From positions 1-47,444 of the forward strand of contig NZ_QURH01000114.1 of NCBI RefSeq assembly GCF_003428695.1: DNA of 47,444 bases. The letters run 5' to 3'. The translations under genes and the position numbers were made by a program. The stretch comes from Actinomadura logoneensis (GTDB lineage: Bacteria > Actinomycetota > Actinomycetes > Streptosporangiales > Streptosporangiaceae). Under the pieces are notes generated by a model that saw only the letters and a list, made by a program, of their open reading frames with translations, was not told where the DNA came from and ran no database searches. Below are positions 38,144-47,278 of this stretch, one piece after another; within the stretch, counting starts at the first letter, position 1, and each line of letters opens with the position of its first letter.

Positions 38144-38602
38144 TCCGTGCCGCGGTGCCGCTGTGTCCGCGCTTGTCTGTGCCGCTGTGCTGCGGTCCCC
38201 GTGCACATCCGTGGTGCGCTGCCCGCGCATGTCCGTGCCGCTGTGCTGCGGTGCCCGTGCACGTTCTTGGTGCGTTGGCCGTGCATGTCCGTGGCGCGGT
38301 GCCCGCGCTTGTCTGTGCCGCTGTGCTGCGGTGCCCGTGCATGTTCGTGCCGCGGTGCCGCGGCGGCGCATGCTCGTGCCGCGCCGCCTGTGCACGTTCG
38401 TGCCGCGCCGCCTGTGCACGTTCGTGCCGCGCCGCCTGTGCACGTTCGTGCCGCGCCGCCCGTGCACGTTCGTGCCGTAGTGCCTGCGCATGTCCGTGTT
38501 GCTGTGCCGCGGTGCCAATCCAGGTCGGTGCCGCTGCTCTGGCGTGGGTTCGTGTCCGGGTGCCCGTGCATGTCCGTGCCGCGGTGCCCGCGCAGATCCG
38601 TG
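38144..38602. repeat. Minisatellite with 24- and 32-bp units (8-bp quantum)
   Basis: Anchoring on TCCGTG/TTCGTG/TCTGTG, units start at 38144, 38176, 38208, 38232, 38264, 38288, 38312, 38344, 38373, 38397, 38421, 38445, 38469, 38493, 38525, 38549, 38573 and 38597. Steps are 32 or 24 bases, with a single 29. The 24-bp unit (TTCGTGCC, GCGCCGCC, TGTGCACG) is nearly perfect from 38397 to 38469. The 32-bp units contain an extra GTGCTGCG-like octamer. There is no spacer structure and no credible product. Confidence 0.85.
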
Positions 38603-38628
38603 CTACTGCCACCGGACGTCCCGCACCT

Positions 38629-38782
38629 ACCCAGCAAGCCCTGCCCCGCCTGCGCGACGGAGGACGGATTATCACCGTCGGCACCATGCTGACCCGGGGC
38701 GCGGCCATGCCCAGGGCGATCGACTACGCCATGTCCAAGGCCGCACTCGATGTCATGACCCTCGCCCTGGCCAAGCTATTGG
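38629..38782 (+). pseudogene. Internal fragment of a short-chain dehydrogenase gene inside the minisatellite
   Basis: About 50 codons read QQALPRLRDGGRI, then ITVGTMLTRGAAMP, then AIDYAMSKAALDVMTLALAKLLA. This is the SDR segment from the helix before strand 5 to just past the catalytic Tyr-x3-Lys (YAMSK). No cofactor-binding N-terminus or C-terminal part exists on either side; satellite sequence adjoins at both ends. It is a gene remnant, not a functional enzyme. Confidence 0.7.
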
Positions 38783-39058
38783 CGCACGTCCGTGCTGCTG
38801 TGCCCCTGCACGTTTGTGCCGCCGTTCGGGCGTTCTGAAGCTTGGACGCCCGGCTGCCTAGACGGCGGCAGGCGCGATCTCCCGTCGGCTCGGCAGCGCG
38901 GGCCGCGCGTCCCTTTGATTCCGCGTCCCGCGCAGTTCGTGACGCAGTGCTGCTGTGCCAACGCACGCCGTGCCGGGGCGGAGTGGAGCTTACGGACGGC
39001 CACTCGGCCTGCTGGAGGTGGCCGCGGTCATCGTCTGGGCTGGCCGCTTTCAGAGTTG

Positions 39059-40564
39059 CTAGTCGGCGGGTGGGGTGGGGGAGCTTCGGAGGGTGCTCGA
39101 TGGCGGGTGCCAGCCCCAAGGTGGGGTGTCCTCCGACTTGGCCTCGTTGTTGTCCGCGGGTGGCGTGTCCTCGGAGGTGGAGGAGTGTGAGGCGGGCTCG
39201 GTTTCCTGGTGAGGTGCGGTCGAGGCGGCGTTGTCTGGGGCCGTGGGCTCGGTTGGTGAGGGGTCTTCTTGCGTCAACGGGTCGACGGCTTGGGGCGAGG
39301 TCAGATCGTCTTCTTCCAGCGGGGTGGGGTCTTCCAGCCAGCGGATGTTCTCTCTGGCGGGCACGGTGTTGGCCTGCGCGGACTCGGGTTCCGTCGAGCC
39401 CGTGGTGTACTCCCTGGTTGTGGGAGTGCTGTCTTCGGCGGCCTGTTCCGGCGAGGTTTGTTCCGTTGGAGTTCGGGGGTGGGGCGCTTCCGAGGCTGCG
39501 GGTAGCCCGCGATGCGGTCCCTCGGCCGTATCGGGGGCCTCGGCCGTCTCTTGGTGACTGGGCGGGAGGGGCGCGTTCTGCTGGAGGCGCGGTTGGGAGG
39601 GCTCGGAGGCGGCCCGGGCTTCCTCCTCGAAGGTAGAGCGTGAGGGGTTTGCTGTGCCGGCTTCGGGTGAGGCGGAAGCCGGAGCGTTGGAACGCGGAGT
39701 CGCGTGCGGGTCTTCTGCCTGGGCTTTCTCTGGACGGATGGCCGAGGCCGGGGCAGCGAGAGCCTTCGAGGTCGTGTGATCTGTGGACGAGGTCGAAGGG
39801 ACGCTCGCGTCCGTGGTCACTCTGCCGGTCAACGGCTCCGAGAGGATGGCCGGCTCGGATGAGAGGGCCATCGTGTCGTACGGGGCGAGCGGCCTGCCTG
39901 CGGGCTCGGTCGGCGGGGCGGGGACGCGTTCGGTGCGCCCGTCTTCGTCCTCGGGCTCCTCGGGCGCGGGGTCCGGCTGGTCCAGGTGGGACGCCGAGGG
40001 GGCGGGCTCGTCGGTTGAGGGTTCAGCCGAGGCGTCCTGGGGGTCGGTGTCGCGGGAGAAGAGGTGGTCCAGCGGGGACTCGTGCGGGACGGGATCCGCG
40101 GGCGTCGCATCCGAGACGGAGACCCGGGAAGGTCGCCTCAGCAGGCGGAGGGTGGTCAGCCACAGCCAGACGCCGATCAGGAGCATGACGTGCGGGGCCA
40201 CGGCGACCGCGCCGCGCAGGGGCTTGGCCGGAAGGGACGCGTAGCCCCACACGGCGTGCTGTACGGCCGTCCAGGAGAGGCCCGCCAGCAGGACGAGCAG
40301 GAGCGTCCAGCGGATGGCGCGGCTCCACCAGCGGCCGTGCCGGGCTGCCAGGAGGGACAGGAGGGTGAGGACGAGGAGAGCGTCGGCGGCGGCCGGGTAG
40401 ACGGGCGACCAGGCGCGGTCGACGCGGCCCGCCTCGGCGAGAGCGCGGAGGACGTCCCAGGTCAGGGCGCACGCGGCGGCCGTCAGCAGGATCACCAGGA
40501 GGGCGGCGCAGACGGTCAGGAGGCGGCGCGGGAGGCTGGACGGCGGGGACGTTTCGGTGGGCAT
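39059..40564 (-). CDS. DUF2637 membrane protein with long disordered C-terminal tail
   Basis: 501 residues. The first 140 form a DUF2637-like domain with four membrane helices (about 12-34, 54-72, 84-102 and 118-137), including AWSPVYPAAADALLVLTLLSLLAARHGR. The remaining 360 residues are highly acidic and rich in Pro, Ser, Thr and Glu, with almost no hydrophobic clusters, and end WGWHPPSSTLRSSPTPPAD. DUF2637 domains are common in actinomycete chromosomes and conjugative elements (Spd-like); function is unknown. The tail is probably cytoplasmic and disordered. ATG at 40564 has no strong ribosome site. It is divergent from hmgA. Confidence 0.75.
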   Translation of the reverse strand: MPTETSPPSSLPRRLLTVCAALLVILLTAAACALTWDVLRALAEAGRVDRAWSPVYPAAADALLVLTLLSLLAARHGRWWSRAIRWTLLLVLLAGLSWTAVQHAVWGYASLPAKPLRGAVAVAPHVMLLIGVWLWLTTLRLLRRPSRVSVSDATPADPVPHESPLDHLFSRDTDPQDASAEPSTDEPAPSASHLDQPDPAPEEPEDEDGRTERVPAPPTEPAGRPLAPYDTMALSSEPAILSEPLTGRVTTDASVPSTSSTDHTTSKALAAPASAIRPEKAQAEDPHATPRSNAPASASPEAGTANPSRSTFEEEARAASEPSQPRLQQNAPLPPSHQETAEAPDTAEGPHRGLPAASEAPHPRTPTEQTSPEQAAEDSTPTTREYTTGSTEPESAQANTVPARENIRWLEDPTPLEEDDLTSPQAVDPLTQEDPSPTEPTAPDNAASTAPHQETEPASHSSTSEDTPPADNNEAKSEDTPPWGWHPPSSTLRSSPTPPAD

Positions 40565-40706
40565 CGCGGCTCGCGGTTCAGAGGACGGAACGGGCAGATC
40601 AACACTAATCAGGACCGGCCGGGCAGGCGGGGACCCGGTGGCTGCGTCCGGAACGTGTCGGGACGTACGGTGTTGGTGACGATGACGTCCCCAACTGGAG
40701 GCAGCG

Positions 40707-41897
40707 ATGCCGTACTACCGGGTCGTGGGCGAGGTCCCGCGCAAGCGTCACGTGCAGTTCCGCCGCCCGGACGGCGGTCTCTACGCCGAGGAGCTCATGG
40801 GCGAGGAGGGCTTCTCGTCCGACTCCAGCCTGCTCTACCACCGGTACGCGCCCACCGCGATCATCAAGAGCGAGGGGCTGGACGACGCGTCCACGGCCGA
40901 GGGCATGGCCCCGAACCATCCGCTGCAGCCGCGCGGCTACCGCACCCAGGACCTCCCGGTCGGCGGTGACCTCGTGCTCGGACGGCAGGTCCTGTTCGGC
41001 AACCAGGACGTGCGGATGTCGTTCGTGGCCTCGTCCGGCGGTCCCAGCGAGTTGTACCGCAACTCCGTGGGGGCGGAGGTCGTCTACATCCAGACCGGCC
41101 AGGCGACGTTCGAGTCGACCTACGGGGCGCTGGACGTCACCGAAGGCGACTATGTGGTGATTCCGACCGGGACCATCCACCGCTGGGTGCCCAAGGAGGG
41201 GGAGACGGTCCGCGCGCTCGTCATCGAGGCGTCCGGCCATGTGCGTCCGCCCCGCCGGTACCTCTCGCAGTTCGGGCAGTTCCTGGAGCACGCGCCGTAC
41301 AGTGAGCGCGACCTGCGCGCCCCCACCGAACCGCTGCGGCGGGAGGGCGGCGAGGTGCCGGTCATCGTGCGGACGCGCGGCGGCCTGTCCCGGCTGACGT
41401 ACCTGCACCACCCGTTCGACGTGGTCGGGTGGGACGGCTGCCTGTACCCGTACGTGTTCAGCATCCACGACTTCGAGCCGATCGTGAAGCGGACGCACGC
41501 GCCGCCGCCCGTCCACCAGACGTTCGAGGGGCCGAACTTCGTGATCTGCTCCTTCTGCCCGCGTCCGCTGGACTTCCACGAGGAGGCCGTGCCGATCCCG
41601 TACAACCATCACAACGTGGACTCCGACGAGATGATGTTCTACGTCGGCGGCGACTACACCGCCCGGAAGGGATCGGGCATCGGCATCGGCTCGATCTCGC
41701 TGCACCCCGCCGGATTCACGCACGGGCCGCAGCCGGGCGCGGTGGAGGCGGTGATCGACGCGGTCAGGCAGGGGCACGACCGGGCCACCGAGCTGGCCGT
41801 CATGATCGACACCTTCCGTCCCCTGGATCTCGGCCCGGCCGCCCGCCGCTGCGAGGACCCCGAGTACGCCTGGACCTGGGCCCGCACCGCCACCTGA
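40707..41897 (+). CDS. hmgA: Homogentisate 1,2-dioxygenase
   Basis: A 396-residue cupin dioxygenase opening the ring of homogentisate to maleylacetoacetate in tyrosine catabolism. The start MPYYRVVGEVPRKRHVQFR is typical of actinobacterial members. The iron ligands lie in the C-terminal cupin: NHHNVDSDEMMFYVGG (His, Glu) and SLHPAGFTHGPQPG (His). ATG at 40707 follows CTGGAGG. The later pathway step fahA lies at 35395-36606; maleylacetoacetate isomerase is not in the window. Its position between ispF and cysS suggests insertion into an otherwise conserved block. Confidence 0.95.
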   Translation: MPYYRVVGEVPRKRHVQFRRPDGGLYAEELMGEEGFSSDSSLLYHRYAPTAIIKSEGLDDASTAEGMAPNHPLQPRGYRTQDLPVGGDLVLGRQVLFGNQDVRMSFVASSGGPSELYRNSVGAEVVYIQTGQATFESTYGALDVTEGDYVVIPTGTIHRWVPKEGETVRALVIEASGHVRPPRRYLSQFGQFLEHAPYSERDLRAPTEPLRREGGEVPVIVRTRGGLSRLTYLHHPFDVVGWDGCLYPYVFSIHDFEPIVKRTHAPPPVHQTFEGPNFVICSFCPRPLDFHEEAVPIPYNHHNVDSDEMMFYVGGDYTARKGSGIGIGSISLHPAGFTHGPQPGAVEAVIDAVRQGHDRATELAVMIDTFRPLDLGPAARRCEDPEYAWTWARTAT

Positions 41898-41988
41898 CCC
41901 GGGCGGACGGGCGGGCCCGGACGGCGGTGACGGGGCCGTGGCGGTTGGTGGTGATTTCCTTCGCTTCCATCGGGGTAATCGGTAGTTT

Positions 41989-42762
41989 GTGCCATTTCCT
42001 CGTCCGGTGCTGGAGCGGGCGGCCGCGCACGGGCTCGGCGTGCCGGTCCGGGTGTTCGACGCCCGGACCGGCCGCCGGCGCGCCGTCGGCTGGCTGGTCC
42101 TGCTCGGCCTCGCCGTCCTCGTCCTCGCGCCCGCGGCGGCGCTCTACCTCAGGTCCGGACGGTTCTGGATCGGCCTGCTCGCCGCGTCCCTCGCCGTCGC
42201 GTACCTGGCGCTGGCCGTGCGCATCGCATTGCGTGCCGGGCTGCGGGAGCGCATGCCGGTCGTCTACCTGTTCGGGGGCGGGCTCGTCTACGCCGGGACG
42301 GGACGCGCGGTCGCCTACCACTGGGACGACCTGTCCGCCGTGACCGTCGCGGGCGTCCGCACCGGGGCGCGCGGCCGGACGCGCTGGCGCTTCACCGTCA
42401 CCGCCGAGGGCGGCCGGGACCTGCCCCTCGACGACCGGCTGCCCGACGTGCGGCGGCTCGGCGAGGTCGTCGTCGCGGAGGTGACGGCCCGCGTCGTCCC
42501 GCGGCTGGCGGCGGCCGTGCGCGGTGGCGAGACGGTCCGGCTCGGAACGTTCGAGGTCGGCCCGGAGGGCGTCGCCAAGGACGGCCAGCAGGTGCCGTGG
42601 CCCGCCGTCCGCCACGTGAGCATGATGAACGGGCTGGTCCGCGTGGAGACGATCGACGGTGGACGGGAGCTGACCGCGCTCGCGGCGCAGACGCCCAACG
42701 CCGTGGCGCTGGTCGAACTCTGCGCGCGCCTGGCCGCCGTCCGCGACCGCCCCGTCCACTGA
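41989..42762 (+). CDS. DUF6585-like membrane protein with PH-like domain
   Basis: 257 residues. Two membrane helices lie at about 33-53 and 60-82 (WLVLLGLAVLVLAPAAALYL, FWIGLLAASLAVAYLALAV). A beta-rich region follows (VYLFGGGLVYAGTGRAVAYHWDDLSAVTV, RLGTFEVGPEGVAKDGQQVPWPAVRHVSMMNGLVRV), matching the two-part pattern of the actinobacterial DUF6585 family. Function is unknown. The start is GTG at 41989; its ribosome site is poor, so the N-terminus is uncertain by a few residues. It follows hmgA by 91 bases but is unlikely to be functionally linked. Confidence 0.68.
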   Translation: MPFPRPVLERAAAHGLGVPVRVFDARTGRRRAVGWLVLLGLAVLVLAPAAALYLRSGRFWIGLLAASLAVAYLALAVRIALRAGLRERMPVVYLFGGGLVYAGTGRAVAYHWDDLSAVTVAGVRTGARGRTRWRFTVTAEGGRDLPLDDRLPDVRRLGEVVVAEVTARVVPRLAAAVRGGETVRLGTFEVGPEGVAKDGQQVPWPAVRHVSMMNGLVRVETIDGGRELTALAAQTPNAVALVELCARLAAVRDRPVH

Positions 42763-42872
42763 GGACCATGCTCCCCGAGCACCGACCGGCGTCCGTAGGA
42801 CGGCCGGGGACGCGGCGGAAGATCGCGCGCATGCGAGGATGCGCTGAGTAGTCGATCTTCTGGAGGTGTCGT

Positions 42873-43262
42873 ATGGCGGAGAAGGCGCTCAACGACAAGG
42901 CGCGTGAGCTGTTCGACGGGAAGAACTTCGTGACGGTGGCGACGCTCAACGCGGACGGCGCGCCGCAGGCCAGCCCGGTCTGGGCCAAGGTGGACGGCGA
43001 CACGATCGTGTTCTCCACGGTCAAGGGACGCCGCAAGCACTCCAACCTCGTCCGCGACCCGCGCGTCAACCTGACGACGTACGACCTGTCCAACCCGTAC
43101 GAGTACGTCGAGGTCCGCGGCACCGCCACCATCGAGGACGACCCGGACGCCGCGCTCATCGAGGAGCTGTCCCAGAAGTACACCGGCGGCCCGTGGCGGG
43201 CGCAGGGCCCGGAGGAGCGCGTGATCGTCCGCGTGACCCCGTCGTACGTCCACACCCGCTGA
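42873..43262 (+). CDS. PPOX-class F420-dependent oxidoreductase (split beta-barrel flavoprotein)
   Basis: 129 residues matching the actinobacterial PPOX/F420 family. LFDGKNFVTVATLNADGAPQASPVWAKVDGD and FSTVKGRRKHSNLVRDPRVNLTTYDLSNPYEYVEVRGTATI carry the usual FMN/F420-binding strand and K-x2-N/R-D-P-R motif. Typical length is 125-140. Such enzymes reduce small enoates or bind F420. GGAGGTG lies about 7 bases before ATG. Substrate unknown. Compare the truncated relative at 5347-5607, which retains only the part from LRNDPRAAL onward. Confidence 0.9.
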   Translation: MAEKALNDKARELFDGKNFVTVATLNADGAPQASPVWAKVDGDTIVFSTVKGRRKHSNLVRDPRVNLTTYDLSNPYEYVEVRGTATIEDDPDAALIEELSQKYTGGPWRAQGPEERVIVRVTPSYVHTR

Positions 43263-43482
43263 CCGGCCCCGGACGTCCATCCGTCCACCCCGGAGGCCCG
43301 GCCTTCATCCCGGAGGCCGGGTCCTCCGACCGTGAGGCAGACACTCCCGCGCGGGAAGCAGCGGCCTTCGCGTGGAGGGCGGGAGCGTTCTCATGGAAGG
43401 CCAGGCCTTCGCGGTGCGGGGGGAATCGGGGGGACGGCGGACGAAAGGACGTTTGAGTCCACCCTGCTCCCGGACGATCCAA

Positions 43483-43488
43483 TAACCT
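43483..43488 (+). promoter_or_regulatory. Probable -10 (TAACCT) of cysS at leaderless distance
   Basis: TAACCT ends 6 bases before the cysS GTG at 43495, so the message should begin at or next to the start codon. I see no Shine-Dalgarno, which agrees with a leaderless mRNA. Confidence 0.5.
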
Positions 43489-43494
43489 GGGGGC

Positions 43495-44889
43495 GTGAGC
43501 CTGCGCCTTTACGACACCAGCACCCGTACCGTCCGCGCGTTCGAGCCGCTCCGAGAGGGCCGCGTGGGGATGTACGTGTGTGGCGCCACGCCGCAGGCCG
43601 CCCCGCACATCGGGCACCTGCGCTCGGGCGTCATCTACGACGTCCTGCTGCGCTGGCTGCGGGCGTCCGGCTACGAGGTGACCTTCGTCCGGAACGTCAC
43701 CGACATCGACGACAAGATCCTCGACGTCGCCGCGAAGACCGGCACGCCGTGGTTCGCGGTCGCCGAGGGCAACCAGCGGATCTTCGGCCGGGGCTACGAC
43801 CTGCTCGGCTGCCTGCCGCCGACGATCGAGCCGCGCGCCACCGGGCACGTTCCGGAGATGATCAAGCTGATCCGGCGGCTGATCGACAACGGGCACGCCT
43901 ACGCGTCCGAGGGCGACGTCTACTTCGACGTGAACTCCTGGGCCGACCGGTACGGCGAGCTGTCGAACCAGCGCCTGGAGAACATGCGGTCGGCCGGTGA
44001 CACGCCGAACGAGGACGCCAAGCGCGACCCGCGCGACTTCGCGCTCTGGAAGGGCGCCAAGCCGGGCGAGCCCGCGTGGGAGACGCCGTGGGGCGAGGGC
44101 CGTCCGGGCTGGCACCTGGAGTGCTCGGCGATGGCGACGATGTACCTCGGCGCGACGTTCGACATCCACGGCGGCGGCGTCGACCTGATCTTCCCGCACC
44201 ACGAGAACGAGATCGCCCAGTCCAAGGGGGCGGGCGACGGGTTCGCGCGGTACTGGCTGCACAACGGCCTGCTGACCGTGGACGGCGAGAAGATGAGCAA
44301 GTCGGTCGGCAACGTCGTGCTGCTGCCCGACCTGCTCGACCGCGCGCGCCCCGTCGAGGTGCGGTACTACCTCGCGTCCGCCCACTACCGGTCGCTGATG
44401 GACTACACCGACTCCTCGCTCGCCGAGGCGGTCAGCGCCTACCAGCGGATCGAGGGGTTCGTGAAGCGCGCCGCCGAGGTCGCCGGTCCCGGCGAGCCCG
44501 GCGCGCTGCCGGACGCGTTCGTCCAGGCCATGGACGACGACCTGGGCGTCCCGCAGGCGCTCGCGGCCGTGCACGAGACCGTCCGCGAGGGCAACAGCGC
44601 GCTCGCGGCCGAGGACAAGGACGCCGTCCGCCGCCACCTGGCCGCGGTCCGCGCCATGACCGGCGTCCTCGGCCTCGACCCGCTGGCCCAGGAGGGCGAC
44701 GGCGCGACCGGCGACGACCTGGCCCCGATCGTGGACGCCCTGGTCAAGGTGGCACTGGAGCAGCGGCAGGAGGCCCGCAGGCGCAAGGACTACGCCGCCG
44801 CCGACGCCATCCGCGACCGGCTCACCGAGGCGGGCGTCCTCGTCGAGGACACCCCCCACGGCCCCCGCTGGGACCTCCGCCGCGACTGA
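43495..44889 (+). CDS. cysS: Cysteinyl-tRNA synthetase
   Basis: A 464-residue class I synthetase charging tRNA-Cys. Zinc-site and HIGH region: [20 protein letters not shown]. Then [14 protein letters not shown] and [21 protein letters not shown] (remaining zinc ligands), the KMSKS loop KMSKSVGN, and a C-terminal DALR/anticodon domain ending in a K/R-rich helix. Length and the C-terminal domain distinguish it from the mycothiol ligase MshC. GTG start with a leaderless-type promoter. It resumes the conserved backbone interrupted after ispF. Confidence 0.95.
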   Translation: MSLRLYDTSTRTVRAFEPLREGRVGMYVCGATPQAAPHIGHLRSGVIYDVLLRWLRASGYEVTFVRNVTDIDDKILDVAAKTGTPWFAVAEGNQRIFGRGYDLLGCLPPTIEPRATGHVPEMIKLIRRLIDNGHAYASEGDVYFDVNSWADRYGELSNQRLENMRSAGDTPNEDAKRDPRDFALWKGAKPGEPAWETPWGEGRPGWHLECSAMATMYLGATFDIHGGGVDLIFPHHENEIAQSKGAGDGFARYWLHNGLLTVDGEKMSKSVGNVVLLPDLLDRARPVEVRYYLASAHYRSLMDYTDSSLAEAVSAYQRIEGFVKRAAEVAGPGEPGALPDAFVQAMDDDLGVPQALAAVHETVREGNSALAAEDKDAVRRHLAAVRAMTGVLGLDPLAQEGDGATGDDLAPIVDALVKVALEQRQEARRRKDYAAADAIRDRLTEAGVLVEDTPHGPRWDLRRD

Positions 44890-45350
44890 CCCCACCCCGG
44901 CCCCGCGCCCCCACGCCACGCCCGAGCCGACCCGGCAACCGCCCCTCGCGGTCGGTCGCCTTTCGGGGCCGGTCGCCTTTCGGGGCCGGCCGCCTTTCGG
45001 GGTCGGCCGCACCCAGCGACTGACCTCGCGGTCGGCCGCATAGAACGGCTGCCCTTCGTGATCGGCTGCCCTTCGTGATCGGCGGCAGTTCGCGGTCGGG
45101 TGGGGCGAGGTCCGCGTCACCGCGATCGGGGGTCGTCGCGTGCGCCTTGCCGCCTCCTCCGGCCGAGCCCGGAGAGGCCCGCCTCCTGCTCGAAGGGCGG
45201 GGTGGCGTGGGCAGGGGCGGACGGCACCTAAAATCAGAGGTTTGAGGGCGCGCGCGGAAAATCAGGGGCGCGTCCGAGATCTGAGCCGCCCGACGCCACG
45301 AGGGCGTGCAACCGCAAAGCCGCAACCGTCGCGAAGGGCGTAAAACGATC
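44890..45350. other. Gap between cysS and rlmB with a 17-bp tandem array
   Basis: 461 bases with no credible coding frame. 44953-45096 is a short tandem array listed separately. 45230-45300 contains three AATCAG/ATCTGAG-like motifs (CTAAAATCAGAGG, GAAAATCAGGGG, GAGATCTGAG) just upstream of rlmB, which may be its promoter or a 5' leader structure. Confidence 0.55.
44953..45096. repeat. 17-bp tandem array
   Basis: Units starting CGG at 44953, 44970, 44987 and 45004 are 17 bases each (CGGTCGCCTTTCGGGGC twice, then CGGCCGCCTTTCGGGGT). After a degenerate stretch, units at 45046, 45063 and 45080 continue with the same period (CGGCTGCCCTTCGTGAT twice). Seven units are recognisable. Confidence 0.8.
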
Positions 45351-46289
45351 ATGCCGAAGCGCAAGGGCAAGGGCCCCACCCCCAAGGCCGAGGACCGGCA
45401 CTGGCACGGCAAGCGCCAGAAGGCCCGGGCCGTCAAGAGCTCCCGTCGCACCGGGACCGAGACGCTCGGTCCGGGCGGGGCACGGGCCGCCCGCAAGACG
45501 GCGGCCGACGCCGCCAAGGCCGGGACGCCCACGGGCCGTCCGGCCGGGGCGCGCCGGGCGACCGGTGAGACCCCGGAGCTGGTCACCGGCCGCAACCCGG
45601 TGGTCGAGGCGCTGCGCGCCAAGGTCCCCGGCTCGGCGCTGTACGTGACCGACGCGCGCGACGACCGCATCCGCGAGGCGATCCAGATGGCCGCCGACCG
45701 GGGCATCCCGCTGCTGGAGGCCGGGCGCGGCGAGCTCGACCGGCTCACCGACGGGGCCGTCCACCAGGGCATCGCGCTCCAGGTCAAGCCGTACCGCTAC
45801 GCCCACCCGGACGACCTGCTCCGCGGCGCCCGCCCGCTGATCGTGGCGCTGGACGGCATCACCGACCCGCGCAACCTCGGCGCGATCGTCCGCAGCGCCG
45901 CCGCGTTCGGCGCGTCCGGTGTGGTCGTGCCGGAGCGGCGTGCGGCCGGGGTCACGGCGGGCGCGTGGAAGACCTCCGCCGGGACGCTCGCGAGCCTGCC
46001 GGTCGCGCAGACCACCAACCTCGCCCGGCAGCTGAAGGCGTACCAGAAGGCGGGCTGCTTCGTCGCCGGGCTGGACGCCGCCGGCACCACCCCGATCGGC
46101 GAGCTGGAGATCGCGAACGGGCCGTTCGTGCTGGTCGTGGGCTCGGAGGGCAAGGGGCTCGGCCGCCTGGTCGCCGAGACCTGCGACATGCTCGTCACGA
46201 TCCCGATGCCGGGTCAGGCGGAGTCGCTGAACGCGGGCGTCGCGGCCGGTGTCGCGCTCTACGAGGTGTCGCGCCGCCGCTCGTCCTGA
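45351..46289 (+). CDS. rlmB: 23S rRNA 2'-O-methyltransferase (RlmB/TrmH SpoU family)
   Basis: A 312-residue SPOUT methyltransferase. A lysine/arginine-rich disordered head of about 75 residues ([25 protein letters not shown]) probably contacts rRNA. The L30e-like substrate-binding domain ([22 protein letters not shown]) follows. The catalytic domain has the three SpoU motifs: [36 protein letters not shown] and [22 protein letters not shown]. The conserved Arg, Glu, Ser and Asn are present. ATG at 45351. It normally follows cysS in actinobacteria, as here. Confidence 0.93.
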   Translation: MPKRKGKGPTPKAEDRHWHGKRQKARAVKSSRRTGTETLGPGGARAARKTAADAAKAGTPTGRPAGARRATGETPELVTGRNPVVEALRAKVPGSALYVTDARDDRIREAIQMAADRGIPLLEAGRGELDRLTDGAVHQGIALQVKPYRYAHPDDLLRGARPLIVALDGITDPRNLGAIVRSAAAFGASGVVVPERRAAGVTAGAWKTSAGTLASLPVAQTTNLARQLKAYQKAGCFVAGLDAAGTTPIGELEIANGPFVLVVGSEGKGLGRLVAETCDMLVTIPMPGQAESLNAGVAAGVALYEVSRRRSS

Positions 46290-46330
46290 GTAACGTCACC
46301 TTCGGTACCAAATACGGAACCGGAGGAATT

Positions 46331-47278
46331 GTGGACAAGCGTGATATCGGTGAGTTGTCGGTCGGTGCGGTCGGTCTCGGCTGCATGGGGATGACCCACG
46401 CCTACACCGTGGGGGAGCGGGACGACGCCGAGTCGGTCCGGGTGGTCCACCGGGCGGTCGAGCTCGGCGCGACGCTGATCGACACCTCCGACGTGTACGG
46501 CCCGTTCACCAACGAGGAACTGGTCGGGCGGGCGCTGAAGGGCCGCCGCGACGAGGTCGTCCTCGCCACCAAGGTGGGGCTGCGCATCCCGCCGGGCGAG
46601 GACACCCGCGCCATGTACCGGGACGGCCGTCCGGAGCACATCCGGGCCGCCGTCCGGGAGTCGCTGCGCCGCCTGGACACCGACCGCATCGACCTCTACT
46701 ACCTGCACCGGGTGGACGACGACGTCCCGCTCGAGGAGAGCTGGGGCGCGCTCGCCGAACTGGTCGAGCAGGGACTGGTCCGGAAACTCGGAATCTCGGA
46801 CGTCAGGCCCGAGCAGATCGCGGCGGCGCACGCGATCCACCCGGTGACCGCCGTCCAGAACGAGCTGTCGCTGTGGACGCGCGACGACGAGGTGGTCGCC
46901 TGGACGGCCGAGCACGGCGTCGGGTTCGTCCCCTACTCCCCGCTCGGCCGCGGCTTCCTGACCGGCACGTACACGTCGGCGGCGGACTTCGGCGAGGACG
47001 ACTTCCGGGCCCGCCTGCCGCGCTTCGCCGACGAGGCGCTGAAGGCGAACCTGGCGATCGTCGACCGGGTCCGCGCCGTCGCCGACCGGCACGGCGCGAC
47101 GCCCGGCCAGGTCGCGATCGCCTGGACGCTCGCCCAGGGCGACCACGTCGTGCCGATCCCCGGGACCAAGCGGCTCACCAGGCTGGAGGAGAACTGCGGC
47201 GCGGCCGACCTGGCCCTGTCCGAGGCCGACCTGGCCGAGCTCGCCGAGGTCCCGCCGCCCGTCGGCACCCGCTACTGA
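46331..47278 (+). CDS. Aldo/keto reductase
   Basis: A 315-residue (beta/alpha)8 NADPH-dependent reductase. The catalytic tetrad is readable: Asp and Tyr in IDTSDVYGPFTNEELVG, Lys in VLATKVGLRI, and His in DLYYLHRVDDDVPLEESW. The NADPH-binding C-terminal part (PYSPLGRGFLTG, VVPIPGTKRLTRLEENCGA) is intact. It matches the AKR11/13-type YajO/PdxI-like group; the substrate is unknown. The GTG start has GGAGG 4 bases upstream. It follows rlmB by 41 bases, but a dyad-like sequence (GGTACCAAATACGGAACC, 46305-46322) suggests its own promoter. Confidence 0.93.
   Translation: MDKRDIGELSVGAVGLGCMGMTHAYTVGERDDAESVRVVHRAVELGATLIDTSDVYGPFTNEELVGRALKGRRDEVVLATKVGLRIPPGEDTRAMYRDGRPEHIRAAVRESLRRLDTDRIDLYYLHRVDDDVPLEESWGALAELVEQGLVRKLGISDVRPEQIAAAHAIHPVTAVQNELSLWTRDDEVVAWTAEHGVGFVPYSPLGRGFLTGTYTSAADFGEDDFRARLPRFADEALKANLAIVDRVRAVADRHGATPGQVAIAWTLAQGDHVVPIPGTKRLTRLEENCGAADLALSEADLAELAEVPPPVGTRY

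Larger units (their letters stand above)
37621..39058. other. 1.4-kb gene-poor region with octamer minisatellite and SDR remnant
   Basis: No intact gene. 37621-38140 is C-rich sequence with no credible frame. 38144-38602 is a minisatellite, about 38629-38782 is an SDR gene fragment, 38789-38830 holds two further satellite units, and 38831-39058 shows degenerate satellite-like motifs (near 38936 and 38967). Open frames that cross the region are repeat artefacts. Confidence 0.7.

Noticed and set aside
38144..38602. Cysteine/alanine repeat protein or CRISPR
   Set aside because: Frames across it arise from the repeat itself, lack a ribosome site, and the 24/32-bp steps leave no spacer. Treated as non-coding satellite.
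43495..44889. mshC (mycothiol ligase) instead of cysS
   Set aside because: Length of 464 residues and a full C-terminal anticodon-binding domain, plus the neighbouring rlmB, indicate true cysteinyl-tRNA synthetase.
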